DNA of 64,000 bases. Source: Paenibacillus lactis (GTDB lineage Bacteria; Bacillota; Bacilli; Paenibacillales; Paenibacillaceae). The position numbers and the translations under genes were made by a program. A model generated the notes under the pieces. The model was not told the origin of the DNA, searched no databases, and saw only the letters and a list, made by a program, of their open reading frames with translations. Positions within the stretch are counted from its first letter, which is position 1, and each line of letters begins with the position of its first letter. This document shows, one piece after another, positions 46,746 through 54,842 of the stretch. The stretch spans positions 124,001-188,000 of the forward strand of contig NZ_JAGGKI010000002.1 in the NCBI RefSeq assembly GCF_017873605.1. Direction: 5' to 3'.

Positions 46746-47564
46746 TTAAAACAGGATTTCTTTCTTGTTTACCTTCATGCCGCTCAATGACCGGTCGAAC
46801 ATGTCGAGTATGAATAAGAATCGTTCGGCTTCACGAAACACGTGATCTGCTAATAGAGGGTGAATGATGCTTTTGATTCGACACTGCTCAATCAAATCGC
46901 GCGCAGTCTTCTTAAAATCTCGCAAGGATTTGACTGAAACGCGGTTTTCATCAACAAATTGACTAAGCAGTGGATGTGTTTGCGATTGTGGACGCATGGA
47001 ACTTAAGTCGATGGCTTGAAACATCAACGTATCGAATTCTTGGCTAAACTCTCTAGCCTGTTCCACTAATTTTCGCTCGGATGGATCAAGCAGATGACCT
47101 ATAAATTTTGCATGGTCAGCCATTATTTTCAGGAAAAAGACATTTTCATCAATAATCGCATCAGGCAATGGTTCAAGTCTCCCGCTATTGAGCTCCTCCA
47201 ACCGATTTCTAAAGTAATTTGCTTCCCGGCTAACATGATCGACAAGCAAGGGAAAATTGTTTCCCCCAGGAAGCTGGCACCTAAGTATAAGCCCAAGGAC
47301 CTTTCTCTTAAATGCCCAAATGTGTGAAGCTGCATTGCGGACTTCTGAATTAAACTGTCTAATGGTTTCGGGATCCGTATCTGCTTGATATGAATGTGCT
47401 CTTCTTTCAATATCCTCAAATATTGCATAGAATTGGTTAGCCTCATTAATTAACTGCGTATCTTCACACCTAAATCCAAGTCGAAGAAATAAAGAATGTT
47501 CTTTCATAATGCGTGACCAAAAACGTATTTCGTCTAATGATCTGATTACAAAAGGATCCGACAA
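46746..47564 (-). CDS. DUF2935 family protein
   Basis: A 272-residue all-helical protein with two similar halves, each carrying FWSRIMKEHSLFLRLGF-like and DHVSREANYFRNRLEEL-like segments with conserved His and Glu; FLKIMADHAKFIGHLLDPSE and LADHVFREAERFLFILDMFD are the second set. This is the DUF2935 family, probably a metal-binding four-helix fold. TTG at 47562-47564 has GGGAG five bases upstream and gives the family N-terminus; a longer frame reaches 47588. Function is unknown. It is cotranscribed with the YmaF gene. Confidence 0.8.
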   Translation of the reverse strand: MSDPFVIRSLDEIRFWSRIMKEHSLFLRLGFRCEDTQLINEANQFYAIFEDIERRAHSYQADTDPETIRQFNSEVRNAASHIWAFKRKVLGLILRCQLPGGNNFPLLVDHVSREANYFRNRLEELNSGRLEPLPDAIIDENVFFLKIMADHAKFIGHLLDPSERKLVEQAREFSQEFDTLMFQAIDLSSMRPQSQTHPLLSQFVDENRVSVKSLRDFKKTARDLIEQCRIKSIIHPLLADHVFREAERFLFILDMFDRSLSGMKVNKKEILF

Positions 47565-47981
47565 ACCATCTCCCACCTTTCGGCACACTACAAGACAACA
47601 ACCATAGATATTGTCATGTTATCAGAGCGTATGAGGATGGCATGTTTCAATATGCTACTGGAGAACAAAAAATCAATTAAAGAGCTAATTCACAAAAATT
47701 CCTCATCAGATATCCTGCTGGGACAGGAAAATTTCGCCGGGGTTTCCCGTCGCGTTTTAGTTCCCTTTGGGAGCGGCGCGTTTATTAACATTACCTTTCA
47801 AATCGGAAGCCCGCTTATCTTGGTACTTCCACTGCCTGACCGGTGCCTCCCCAAATAGAAAGAGCGTCCATTTCAACGCTCAAATCACATGGAAGCTAGC
47901 CACAAAAAATAAAGACGTTCTTCTAATTGCCGAAGAACACCTTTAGCACTTTAATTTATTCGGATGATTAAAAAATGTGTT

Positions 47982-48335
47982 TTATATAACAGCTTTAGTT
48001 TTCTTGCGGCTTACCCGTTTATTATTCCTCACCGACACCCCCAGTTTGATGTCTACCGGGCATATTCTACGGTATTTTAGGCATGAGTTTCGCTCTCTTT
48101 TACTGCTCCATTTTATTGTGTTTCTGCAACCTGCTTTGCTGCGAATGTAGAGCTGAAACCGATGCTTATAGACGGTTCGTTTTTTTCTGACAACCAAACA
48201 AAACGTGACTCGAACGGGACTGAAGCCATGCCGGACGGAATGATTCTTGCCCTTAAGCGCCAGCGGAACCCATCTACTTTCTTCAGCACCGATTGAAAAA
48301 ACAGAACTGCCTGTAAGAATTTTAGTCTCCTTCAT
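47982..48335 (-). CDS. Basic hypothetical protein, 117 aa
   Basis: The protein begins MKETKILTGSSVFSIGAEES and is very basic (many Lys and Arg), with RVTFCLVVRKKRTVYKHRFQ predicted as beta strands. Its ATG overlaps the stop of the carboxypeptidase-regulatory-repeat gene in an ATGA arrangement, a strong sign of translational coupling and so of a real gene. I do not recognise the family. The gap downstream to 47564 (417 nt) has no other supported gene. Confidence 0.6.
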   Translation of the reverse strand: MKETKILTGSSVFSIGAEESRWVPLALKGKNHSVRHGFSPVRVTFCLVVRKKRTVYKHRFQLYIRSKAGCRNTIKWSSKRERNSCLKYRRICPVDIKLGVSVRNNKRVSRKKTKAVI

Positions 48336-49195
48336 CCTGTATTCACCTGAACGGTCCCTTTCACACGATAGGTTCCCGGGGGCAAATCGCCAAATAGGTA
48401 GAGCCCCCCTTGATTCGTACGCGTAATCTGGATGATCTGTTCCACTCCTGCGTTTAACCTATAGAGCGCCACTAGGGCATTGGGTATCGCTGCTCCAGTT
48501 GCTTGGTCTGTCACGATACCACTTACAGTCCCTGTATTTGCATCCGGATCGACTGTCAGGTTGATGTCAAGGGGGGCATATTCAGGACCTTGGATCGTTA
48601 CAGTGGCACTTTGGCTTGATAAAAATCCGGCTAGGGTAGCCTGAACGAAATAGGTCCCGTCCGGAAGCTCAGCAAACAAATACTGTCCGGATGCGTTGGA
48701 TGTCAAGGTTCCGATCGGAGTAACCGTGCCCCCATTGATTTGAAAAAGACTAACCAAAGCATTATTCACAGGTTCATTATTCGAAACGTTCCTTACGATG
48801 CCAAACAATGCTCCTCTCGTTGCTGCGGGGTTTGGCTGTAAAGTAATCGAAACTTGTGTTGGTCGACCTTGGGTAACTGTTAGCGGAATACGGACAGGTG
48901 TCAGGTAGCCAGGTTCAGCAGCAGTGATTAAATAAGAGCCTACTGGAATATCTGGTATGATATATTGCCCCTGAGGGTTGCTGTTAACTTGCTCAAATGG
49001 CACCCCTTGAGAAGTATATAACTGTACTGTGGCAAAGGGGATCGGATTTCCATTCGGCAGCAGCACTGTCCCCTGCACGACACCAACGGAGGTGTTGGGT
49101 GAGGCTTGAAGTGCTAAATTGACACTCTCTTCTTCATGTCCATCTACGGTAACTGGAGCACTTGGTTGAAGTTTATACAAGTCGGAAATCGGCAA
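48332..49195 (-). CDS. Protein with carboxypeptidase-regulatory-like repeats
   Basis: A 287-residue protein with three successive beta-sandwich repeats of the CarboxypepD_reg type: GTVLLPNGNPIPFATVQLYT, FGIVRNVSNNEPVNNALVSL and SGIVTDQATGAAIPNALVAL. Each continues to a G-x-Y-x-F/I-x-D/E-x-P-x-G-x-Y motif, for example GQYLFAELPDGTYFV. TTG at 49193-49195 has GGAGG seven bases upstream (MPISDLYKLQ). No signal peptide or anchor is present, which is unusual for such domains; a spore-coat or other structural use is possible but unproven. Confidence 0.75.
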   Translation of the reverse strand: MPISDLYKLQPSAPVTVDGHEEESVNLALQASPNTSVGVVQGTVLLPNGNPIPFATVQLYTSQGVPFEQVNSNPQGQYIIPDIPVGSYLITAAEPGYLTPVRIPLTVTQGRPTQVSITLQPNPAATRGALFGIVRNVSNNEPVNNALVSLFQINGGTVTPIGTLTSNASGQYLFAELPDGTYFVQATLAGFLSSQSATVTIQGPEYAPLDINLTVDPDANTGTVSGIVTDQATGAAIPNALVALYRLNAGVEQIIQITRTNQGGLYLFGDLPPGTYRVKGTVQVNTG

Positions 49196-49513
49196 AACAA
49201 CACCTCCTTTCACCAATCGTTCAACTCAATATATGCTTGGGCGTTTATAAGCGACTGGTCTATTGACGATACTCTTACTTTTTAAGCAGTTACTAACCTG
49301 AACAACGTCGAAAAAGCTTTCTGTCGATGATTTTGCCTCTTGCTTATGTATTTGGCATTCCGAATAAGCTGACTATCGTGTAGGAGAGCTTTCATGGGGA
49401 CGGTAAATCGCCGCCCCCAAACCAAAGGGATGATCCATGAGTTTGACATGACATCACAACAGAGATGAATGAATTCTAAACAAATTTACAATGTTTTTCT
49501 TGCCGTTGTGTGA

Positions 49514-49618
49514 TTAAATCCAAAAAGTTCCTAAGATAATAACCAAGAGAATAAATAAAACCAGGACAATACCTACTGTATTCCCATAGCCGTTGTAACA
49601 AGGTTTTTCGTAACCCAC
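49514..49618 (-). CDS. YjcZ-family sporulation microprotein, 34 aa
   Basis: GTG at 49616-49618 follows GGAGG with nine-base spacing on the minus strand. The product reads (M)GYEKPCYNGYGNTVGIVL then VLFILLVIILGTFWI, a short polar Gly/Tyr head followed by one membrane helix. This is the pattern of the YjcZ/YdgB-type sporulation proteins of Bacillota, tiny membrane proteins made in the developing spore. A longer frame on the same strand (49476-49745) overlaps it but lacks recognisable features. Upstream 49196-49513 holds nothing else I can support. Confidence 0.72.
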   Translation of the reverse strand: MGYEKPCYNGYGNTVGIVLVLFILLVIILGTFWI

Positions 49619-49794
49619 TGATATTTACCTCCTCGCATTTTGGAATAGTACAGTTTATGAGCATAGACGCCCTTAGACTGGACATTTCGGTAATAATGTT
49701 CAGAATGTGCGAATGTATCATGGAGATAGATTTCTGATCAACCATTTAATTCATTTCACGAACTATCACGCCCCTGCAGGAAATAAAAAAACGC

Positions 49795-49829
49795 GGAATT
49801 GAACCCCCGACCTACGCATTACAAGTGCG
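49795..49829 (-). pseudogene. Truncated tRNA-Thr (UGU) 3' fragment
   Basis: On the minus strand this 35-nt stretch runs from the anticodon arm (CGCACTTGTAATGCG, anticodon TGT) through the T arm (GGGGGTTCAATTCC). It matches 51056-51090 of the intact tRNA-Thr gene at 34 of 35 positions; the one difference is in the anticodon. The 5' half and acceptor stem are missing. Such partial tRNA copies are typical leftovers of integration into tRNA genes. Confidence 0.75.
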
Positions 49830-50238
49830 ACACCGTAGGTTTCGGAAAGGTTCTACAGGGTTCCGGAGGTCTATTAGTTATGGGCTTTTATGCGCCTAAA
49901 TCCGTTTAAGGTTCTCGAAGTATTTCTTGGCCGTTAGAAGATTTGTTAGAAGTTCTGTTAGAAGACTGAAGCCCGTGAGCTAATACTTCGGGGATTTTTA
50001 ATGGGTATTCGGATTTTATAGTTGAAATCAATGATATAGCATCAGCAATGTAAATCGGGATATATGGTTGAATCGTCTAAGCTAACGTTGTATTCGGTCG
50101 GGCTGTGCCACATTAGCAATCCATGAGAAACCGGGCATGCCGTTGGATGATAAAATTTTAGACATAGAGGAGGCTGCATATGGAACGTGTAATCCTGATG
50201 ATGAATGTGCAAGAAAAACAGGGAGGAGAGTCAATCAC

Positions 50239-50769
50239 ATGGCAAAAATCGTTTTCGCGTTGAATCAGTCTCTGGACGGGTTCGTCGACCACATGGCACT
50301 TCAGCGCGACCCCATGCTATTCCTTCATTTCATCGAAGACGTGCGCGGTCTGACGGGTATGCTGTACGGGCGCCGTATGTATGAGACTATGCGATATTGG
50401 GACGAAGACCCTTTTGAATGGGATGCGCAGGAACGGGAATACGCAGCTGCGTGGCAAAGCAAACCGAAGTGGGTGGTGTCGAGGACGTTAAAGTCCGTCG
50501 GACCGAACGCTTCTCTGATCGAGGGCGACCTCTCAGCGGCCATACGGGGGCTGAAGGCTCAGCATGAAGGGGACATTGAAGTTGCCGGGCCGGAGTTGGC
50601 GCACAGTCTAACGGAGCTCGGTCTCGTTGATGAGTATCGACTCTATCTCCATCCCGTCGTGCTGGGTCACGGCAAGCCGTTCTTCGCCGGACCGCGTCCG
50701 CCCCTGCGCCTCGTGGCAAGCGATCGCATTGGCGAGCAGGTGATCAGGTTGACCTACGTTCCAGTTTAG
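50239..50769 (+). CDS. Dihydrofolate-reductase-like (RibD C-terminal) protein
   Basis: A 176-residue protein of the DHFR-like/RibD-C superfamily. It starts MAKIVFALNQSLDGFVDHMA and has GMLYGRRMYETMRYW, KPKWVVSRTL, EGDIEVAGPELAHSL and LVDEYRLYLHPVVLGHGKPF. Members are NADPH-dependent reductases of uncertain substrate. ATG 50239 follows GGGAGGAGAG; an earlier ATG at 50137 is rejected. The gene lies between the truncated and the intact tRNA-Thr, so it may be cargo of a decayed element. Confidence 0.82.
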   Translation: MAKIVFALNQSLDGFVDHMALQRDPMLFLHFIEDVRGLTGMLYGRRMYETMRYWDEDPFEWDAQEREYAAAWQSKPKWVVSRTLKSVGPNASLIEGDLSAAIRGLKAQHEGDIEVAGPELAHSLTELGLVDEYRLYLHPVVLGHGKPFFAGPRPPLRLVASDRIGEQVIRLTYVPV

Positions 50770-50987
50770 TTTTGCGGTTGGTCCAGCGACCTAAGGGGAC
50801 GATAGTTCGATAAACAGCGGCGGTCTATGACTTTATTTTTTCATTCTTGGCTACCGCTGTTTAGGTTACTGTGTGTTAGTCTAGAACTTATTTTTCAAAA
50901 GGATATTGAATCCCTAATTGATGGCGAAAAACCCACTTCAATTGACTAAAAGGGTAGAAAAATGGTAAAAGATCGGCCAAAAACACG

Positions 50988-51026
50988 AAAAAGACGCCGT
51001 CTCCGAAAACTCGGAAAACCGCGCCG
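50988..51026 (-). terminator. Terminator downstream of tRNA-Thr
   Basis: On the minus strand an imperfect hairpin with CCGAG...TCGG at its core and GGCG...CGTC outside is followed by TTTTTCGTG, directly past the tRNA 3' end. Confidence 0.55.
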
Positions 51027-51044
51027 TTATTGACTTTCTAAGGA

Positions 51045-51116
51045 TGCTGGTGAAGGGAATTGAACCCCCGACCTACGCATTACGAGTGCGTTGCTCTACC
51101 CCTGAGCTACACCAGC
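51045..51116 (-). tRNA. tRNA-Thr (CGU)
   Basis: The minus strand folds as a full cloverleaf of 72 nt: acceptor GCTGGTG/CACCAGC with discriminator A, D arm AGCTCAGGGGTAGAGCA, anticodon stem ACGCA/TGCGT with loop CTCGTAA (anticodon CGT), and T arm with GGTTCAATTCC. CCA is not encoded. Confidence 0.95.
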
Positions 51117-51229
51117 GAATTTGTTGAAGTTATCATTCGTTTTTGGAACAACAAAATATATTATATTCCTTCGGCGGGAAAATGCAAGCCCCTCATTAAT
51201 GGAAAAAACACCCTATAGGAGGGGTTGCA

Positions 51230-51535
51230 TTACCCGCCTAATTTCTCCTGCACCGATTGGATCTTCTGCTTGCTTGAGGATGCCCGGTCGCGCCGGTCGT
51301 CGATTTTGACAGAGGTGGATACCCGCTTGGCACCCGACAAGAACGGCGCCTCGTGCAACGCCTCGATCGCACGCCAAATCATAGGGAGCTCCCCTTCAAT
51401 AATCGTGCTCATCGAAGTCAATTCGTACGTAATTCCCTCCTGTTGCTTCAATATACGCTGCATTTCCGCCACATATGAGCTTAAGCTGGTCGTTGCCGTT
51501 CCGATCGGAATGACCGTTACTTCTGCAATTGCCAT
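51230..51535 (-). CDS. MTH1187-family thiamine-binding protein
   Basis: A 101-residue protein beginning MAIAEVTVIPIGTATTSLSS, with YELTSMSTIIEGELPMIWRA and RVSTSVKIDDRRDR. This is the MTH1187/YkoF-like (DUF77) fold, small ferredoxin-like proteins reported to bind thiamine or related cofactors. ATG 51533-51535 is preceded by GGGAGG; a longer frame to 51571 is rejected. It is divergent from the nrdA leader. Confidence 0.85.
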   Translation of the reverse strand: MAIAEVTVIPIGTATTSLSSYVAEMQRILKQQEGITYELTSMSTIIEGELPMIWRAIEALHEAPFLSGAKRVSTSVKIDDRRDRASSSKQKIQSVQEKLGG

Positions 51536-51810
51536 CACAATAACCTCCCTCGAAGCATTCCATTCATCCACAACGTGGTTGAATCCGATATAGATATCAT
51601 ATCAATTCCGGGGCGTCTTTTCAAAATTTCGCAAAGTCGTCAACACACAATATCTTGTATGTCCAAGATCAAATTTTTATATGGGTCATACGATCCGTTG
51701 TCAAAACGCAACCGATGCGGAATCCGCGCAAAAACCGTCGCATTTGGTCACAATCCATGGAATCTTGAGCAGTTTTGACGGTTGGCCAACTAGCATATTA
51801 CCTGTCCGTT

Positions 51811-51819
51811 TGCTATAAT
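51811..51819 (+). promoter_or_regulatory. Extended -10 promoter of the nrdA leader
   Basis: TGCTATAAT (51811-51819) has the TGn extension and perfect -10, placing a start near 51826, upstream of the cobalamin riboswitch. Confidence 0.55.
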
Positions 51820-51856
51820 TCTCCTTGCGTTTATTTTTAAGAAATCGGTTTACAGA

Positions 51857-51903
51857 TACAAGATATTGGGTTACATTAGATTAACGACAACCAAATATAG
51901 TGT
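51857..51903 (+). promoter_or_regulatory. Candidate NrdR box pair
   Basis: ACAAGATATTGGGT (from 51858) and ACCAAATATAGTGT (to 51903) resemble the NrdR consensus ACACWATATATAGTGT and lie about 30 bp apart, close to three helical turns. A further match, ACACAATATCTTGTAT, is at 51645-51660. NrdR represses ribonucleotide reductase genes; matches are partial, so this is tentative. Confidence 0.4.
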
Positions 51904-52120
51904 ATACAGGTGCCGCGCTAGCCTATCAGGCAGCCCGGCTTAATAGGGAAGCATGGTGAAAATCCATCACGGACCCGCCACTGTAAAGGCCTCGGGGCTG
52001 TTATGCATATGCATATGCAGCTGCCGGCAGTTTGGCAATACGTCACTGAAGTTCCCCGAAAGCGAACTTTGGGAAGACGCCGAATATGTACGGCCTAAGT
52101 CAGGAGACCTGCCTGTATAC
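51902..52120 (+). promoter_or_regulatory. Cobalamin (B12) riboswitch
   Basis: Closing stem P1 is perfect (GTATACAGG 51902-51910 with CCTGTATAC 52112-52120). Conserved elements appear in order: AGGTGCC, TTAATAGGGAA, TGGTGAAAATCCAT, ACGGACCCGCCACTGTAA (B12 core) and AAGTCAGGAGACCTGCC (B12 box). It precedes nrdA, a B12-independent reductase, so adenosylcobalamin should turn it off and leave DNA precursor synthesis to a B12-dependent class II enzyme elsewhere. Confidence 0.95.
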
Positions 52121-52237
52121 TTCAGACACCGACCTACGGGGTTATAGGGATGTGTTCGTGAAACTTGCGTCTGTACATAACATCATGCCCGAATATGGGC
52201 TTATGTCAGCTTTATTCAAACCATCCACAGCGCACGG

Positions 52238-52279
52238 ACATTTTCAAGCCTGCCCTTAGGTTTTAGAAAATGTTTTTTT
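52238..52279 (+). terminator. Riboswitch expression-platform terminator
   Basis: ACATTTTC (52238-52245) pairs with GAAAATGT (52266-52273) and is followed by a run of seven T. It lies between the riboswitch and the nrdA start, so premature termination is the likely mode of control. Confidence 0.7.
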
Positions 52280-52325
52280 CATGTTCTTTTTTCAATTTCC
52301 CCCAAAGAAAGCGAGGATTTTTTGT

Positions 52326-54659
52326 ATGCCCCAGCTCGTAGTTAAACCAAACAACCGTCAGCTTGCCTTTGATGAAATTCGCCTCTCCGTCTATGCCGAC
52401 CGGATCCTGAAGGGATTGGACATGCTAGACAAGGAGCGCCTGCTTCGAGGCGTGAATTCCAAACTCCGCGGTGAGCAAGTTACCGGCGAGGAAATCAGCA
52501 ATGCCTTTACGATGTCCGCGCTTGAGCTCGTATCCAAGGAAGAGCCTGACTGGAAATTTGCGGCGGCTCGTTCATTCCTGACATCTTTATATAAAAAAGC
52601 GGCCCACAACCGCCGCTACAAAGCCTATCCGGAAGAGCCTTACGGCGCTTTCTATCCGCTCATTACGGAGCTCGTCCAGAAGGGCATCTATCGTGAAGAC
52701 CTTCTGACCTGCTACACGAAGGAGCAAATCGAGGAGCTTGGCGAGTGCATTGATCCAAGCCGCGACCTGCTGTTCGATTACATCGGTCTCTTGACGCTGG
52801 CCGAGCGTTACCTTGCAACGGATTTCGACGGGCGCGTGATGGAGCTCCCGCAGGAGCGCTACATGGTCATTGCCATGTTCCTCATGCACCAGGAGCCTGA
52901 AGACAAACGCCTCGAGCTTGTTAAGGAAGCGTACTGGGCAATGAGCAATCTGTACATGACGGCCGCAACGCCAACGATGTCCAACGCCGGCAAGAAGGTC
53001 GCAGGCCAGCTCTCCAGCTGCTTCATCGACACCGTTGACGATTCCCTGGAAGGCATCTTCGATTCCAACACCGACGTAGCCCGTCTTAGCAAAATGGGCG
53101 GCGGCATCGGCGTCTACCTCGGCAAGGTCCGCGCACGCGGCTCCGATATCCGCGGCCACAAGAACACCAGCTCCGGCGTCATCCCTTGGATCCGCCAGCT
53201 GAACAACACGGCGGTGAGCGTTGACCAGCTCGGCACACGCAAAGGCGCCATTGCGGTCTATCTGGACGTGTTCCACAAGGACATTTTGTCCTTCCTTGAT
53301 CTGAAGCTGAACAACGGCGATGAGCGCATGAGAGCCCATGACGTGTTCCACGGCGTATGTCTGCCTGACCTGTTCATGGAGGCTGTTGAAGCCCGTGAAG
53401 AATGGAGCCTGTTCTGCCCGCATGAAGTGAAGAAGATCATGGGCTGGAAAGATGAGAACGGCCGCCCGCTCGGTCTTGAGGACTTCTACGATCAAACGCC
53501 GGGTCAAGGCGCGTTCCGCGAGAAATATGCGGAGGCCTTGGCGAATCCGAACCTGCCGCGCATTACCGTACAAGCGATCGATATTATGAAGCGGATCATG
53601 AAATCCCAGCTGGAGACCGGAACTCCGTACATGTTCTACCGCGATACGGTAAACCGTGCGAACCCGAACTCCGCACACGGCATGATCTACTCTTCGAACC
53701 TGTGCACGGAAATCATGCAGAACCAGTCGCCAACCGTGGTTGAGCAAGAAGAGCTCGTCACCAAAGACGGCCAAACCCGGATCGTGATTTCGAAAATCCC
53801 TGGCGATTTCGTTGTCTGCAACCTGAACTCCATTCACTTGGCGCGTGCAGTGCCTGCCGGCGTGTTGGAGCGGCTCGTACCGATCCAGGTTCGCATGCTG
53901 GACAACGTAATCGACATCAACAATATCGAAGTGCTGCAAGCTCAATATACGAACAGCCAGTACCGCGCTGTCGGACTCGGCACCTTCGGCCTGCATCATC
54001 TGCTGGCTCTCGAAGGCATCCGCTGGGAATCCGACGAAGCGGTTGAATACAATGATAATCTGTACGAACACATCAATTACCTGCTCGTGAAGTCCAGCAT
54101 GGAGCTGGCCAAGGAAAAAGGCCACTATCCGAAATTCAAAGGCTCTGCCTGGGAAAGCGGCGAATACTTTACGTTCCGCGGTTACACCGACGGCGAGCAT
54201 GAAGGCAAATTCGTAACGACCGAGCAGTGGCGCGAGCTGCAGAAGGAAGTTCAAGAAAATGGCGTCCGCAACGCGTGGATGTTCGCGATCGCACCGAACG
54301 GCTCCACGTCGATCATTGCCGGTTCTACGGCAAGCATCGACCCGCTGTATGAGCTGCTGTCTTATGAAGAAAAGACGACATATAAAGTAGCCAACCCGGC
54401 TCCGGATCTGTCTGAAAAAACAATCTGGTATTACAAAACAGCCTTCCTGATCGACCAGCATTGGTCCATTAAAATGGCTGCTGCCCGTCAACGTCATGTG
54501 GACCAGGCGCAAAGCTTCAACCTGTATGTTCGTCCTGACATCCGGGCATCGGAATTCCTGGACCTGCACCTGCATGCCTGGAAAGCCGGCATCAAGACAA
54601 CGTACTATGTGCGCAGCCGTGCGCTGACGATTGAAGAATGCGAAAGCTGTGCTAGCTAA
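52326..54659 (+). CDS. nrdA: Class I ribonucleotide reductase alpha subunit
   Basis: A 777-residue catalytic subunit that reduces ribonucleoside diphosphates to deoxy forms. It starts MPQLVVKPNNRQLAFDEIRL. Active-site elements are present: first redox Cys in LSSCFIDTVDDS, radical site SNLCTEIMQNQS (Asn, Cys, Glu), partner Cys in VCNLNSIHL, radical-transfer tyrosines in KTTYYVRSRA, and the C-terminal Cys pair in EECESCAS. GAGGA lies seven bases before ATG 52326; an upstream ATG at 52281 overlaps the terminator. It is controlled by the B12 riboswitch. The beta-subunit gene follows after 821 nt. Confidence 0.95.
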   Translation: MPQLVVKPNNRQLAFDEIRLSVYADRILKGLDMLDKERLLRGVNSKLRGEQVTGEEISNAFTMSALELVSKEEPDWKFAAARSFLTSLYKKAAHNRRYKAYPEEPYGAFYPLITELVQKGIYREDLLTCYTKEQIEELGECIDPSRDLLFDYIGLLTLAERYLATDFDGRVMELPQERYMVIAMFLMHQEPEDKRLELVKEAYWAMSNLYMTAATPTMSNAGKKVAGQLSSCFIDTVDDSLEGIFDSNTDVARLSKMGGGIGVYLGKVRARGSDIRGHKNTSSGVIPWIRQLNNTAVSVDQLGTRKGAIAVYLDVFHKDILSFLDLKLNNGDERMRAHDVFHGVCLPDLFMEAVEAREEWSLFCPHEVKKIMGWKDENGRPLGLEDFYDQTPGQGAFREKYAEALANPNLPRITVQAIDIMKRIMKSQLETGTPYMFYRDTVNRANPNSAHGMIYSSNLCTEIMQNQSPTVVEQEELVTKDGQTRIVISKIPGDFVVCNLNSIHLARAVPAGVLERLVPIQVRMLDNVIDINNIEVLQAQYTNSQYRAVGLGTFGLHHLLALEGIRWESDEAVEYNDNLYEHINYLLVKSSMELAKEKGHYPKFKGSAWESGEYFTFRGYTDGEHEGKFVTTEQWRELQKEVQENGVRNAWMFAIAPNGSTSIIAGSTASIDPLYELLSYEEKTTYKVANPAPDLSEKTIWYYKTAFLIDQHWSIKMAAARQRHVDQAQSFNLYVRPDIRASEFLDLHLHAWKAGIKTTYYVRSRALTIEECESCAS

Positions 54660-54673
54660 CGAACCCACCCAAA

Positions 54674-54693
54674 CCCTCCCTTCCAAGGGAGGG
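54674..54693 (+). terminator. Short GC hairpin after nrdA
   Basis: CCCTCCCTT pairs perfectly with AAGGGAGGG around two bases, 14 nt past the nrdA stop. There is no U tract, so it may act as an mRNA processing or stability element instead of a terminator. Confidence 0.4.
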
Positions 54694-54842
54694 CCCCAAG
54701 GGCTCTGCCCTCTGGACACCCGCAAGCTTGTGAAATGAGACGGATGCGGCGCTTCTTCCAGGTACTTTGGTGCTAGGAGCGCTTTCTCCCTGCGGGAACG
54801 CTGGAATGTTGGTGCAGGGACGAATGATTTCATGCGTGCTTT

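Noticed and set aside
47616..47858. 80-codon plus-strand frame in the gap after the DUF2935 gene
   Set aside because: No ribosome binding site at its start and no recognisable motif.
49393..49464. 23-codon plus-strand frame after GGAGAG
   Set aside because: The ribosome binding site is acceptable, but the peptide is too short and has no known relatives that I can name.
52587..54833. 748-codon minus-strand frame opposite nrdA
   Set aside because: Antisense shadow of a highly conserved enzyme gene.
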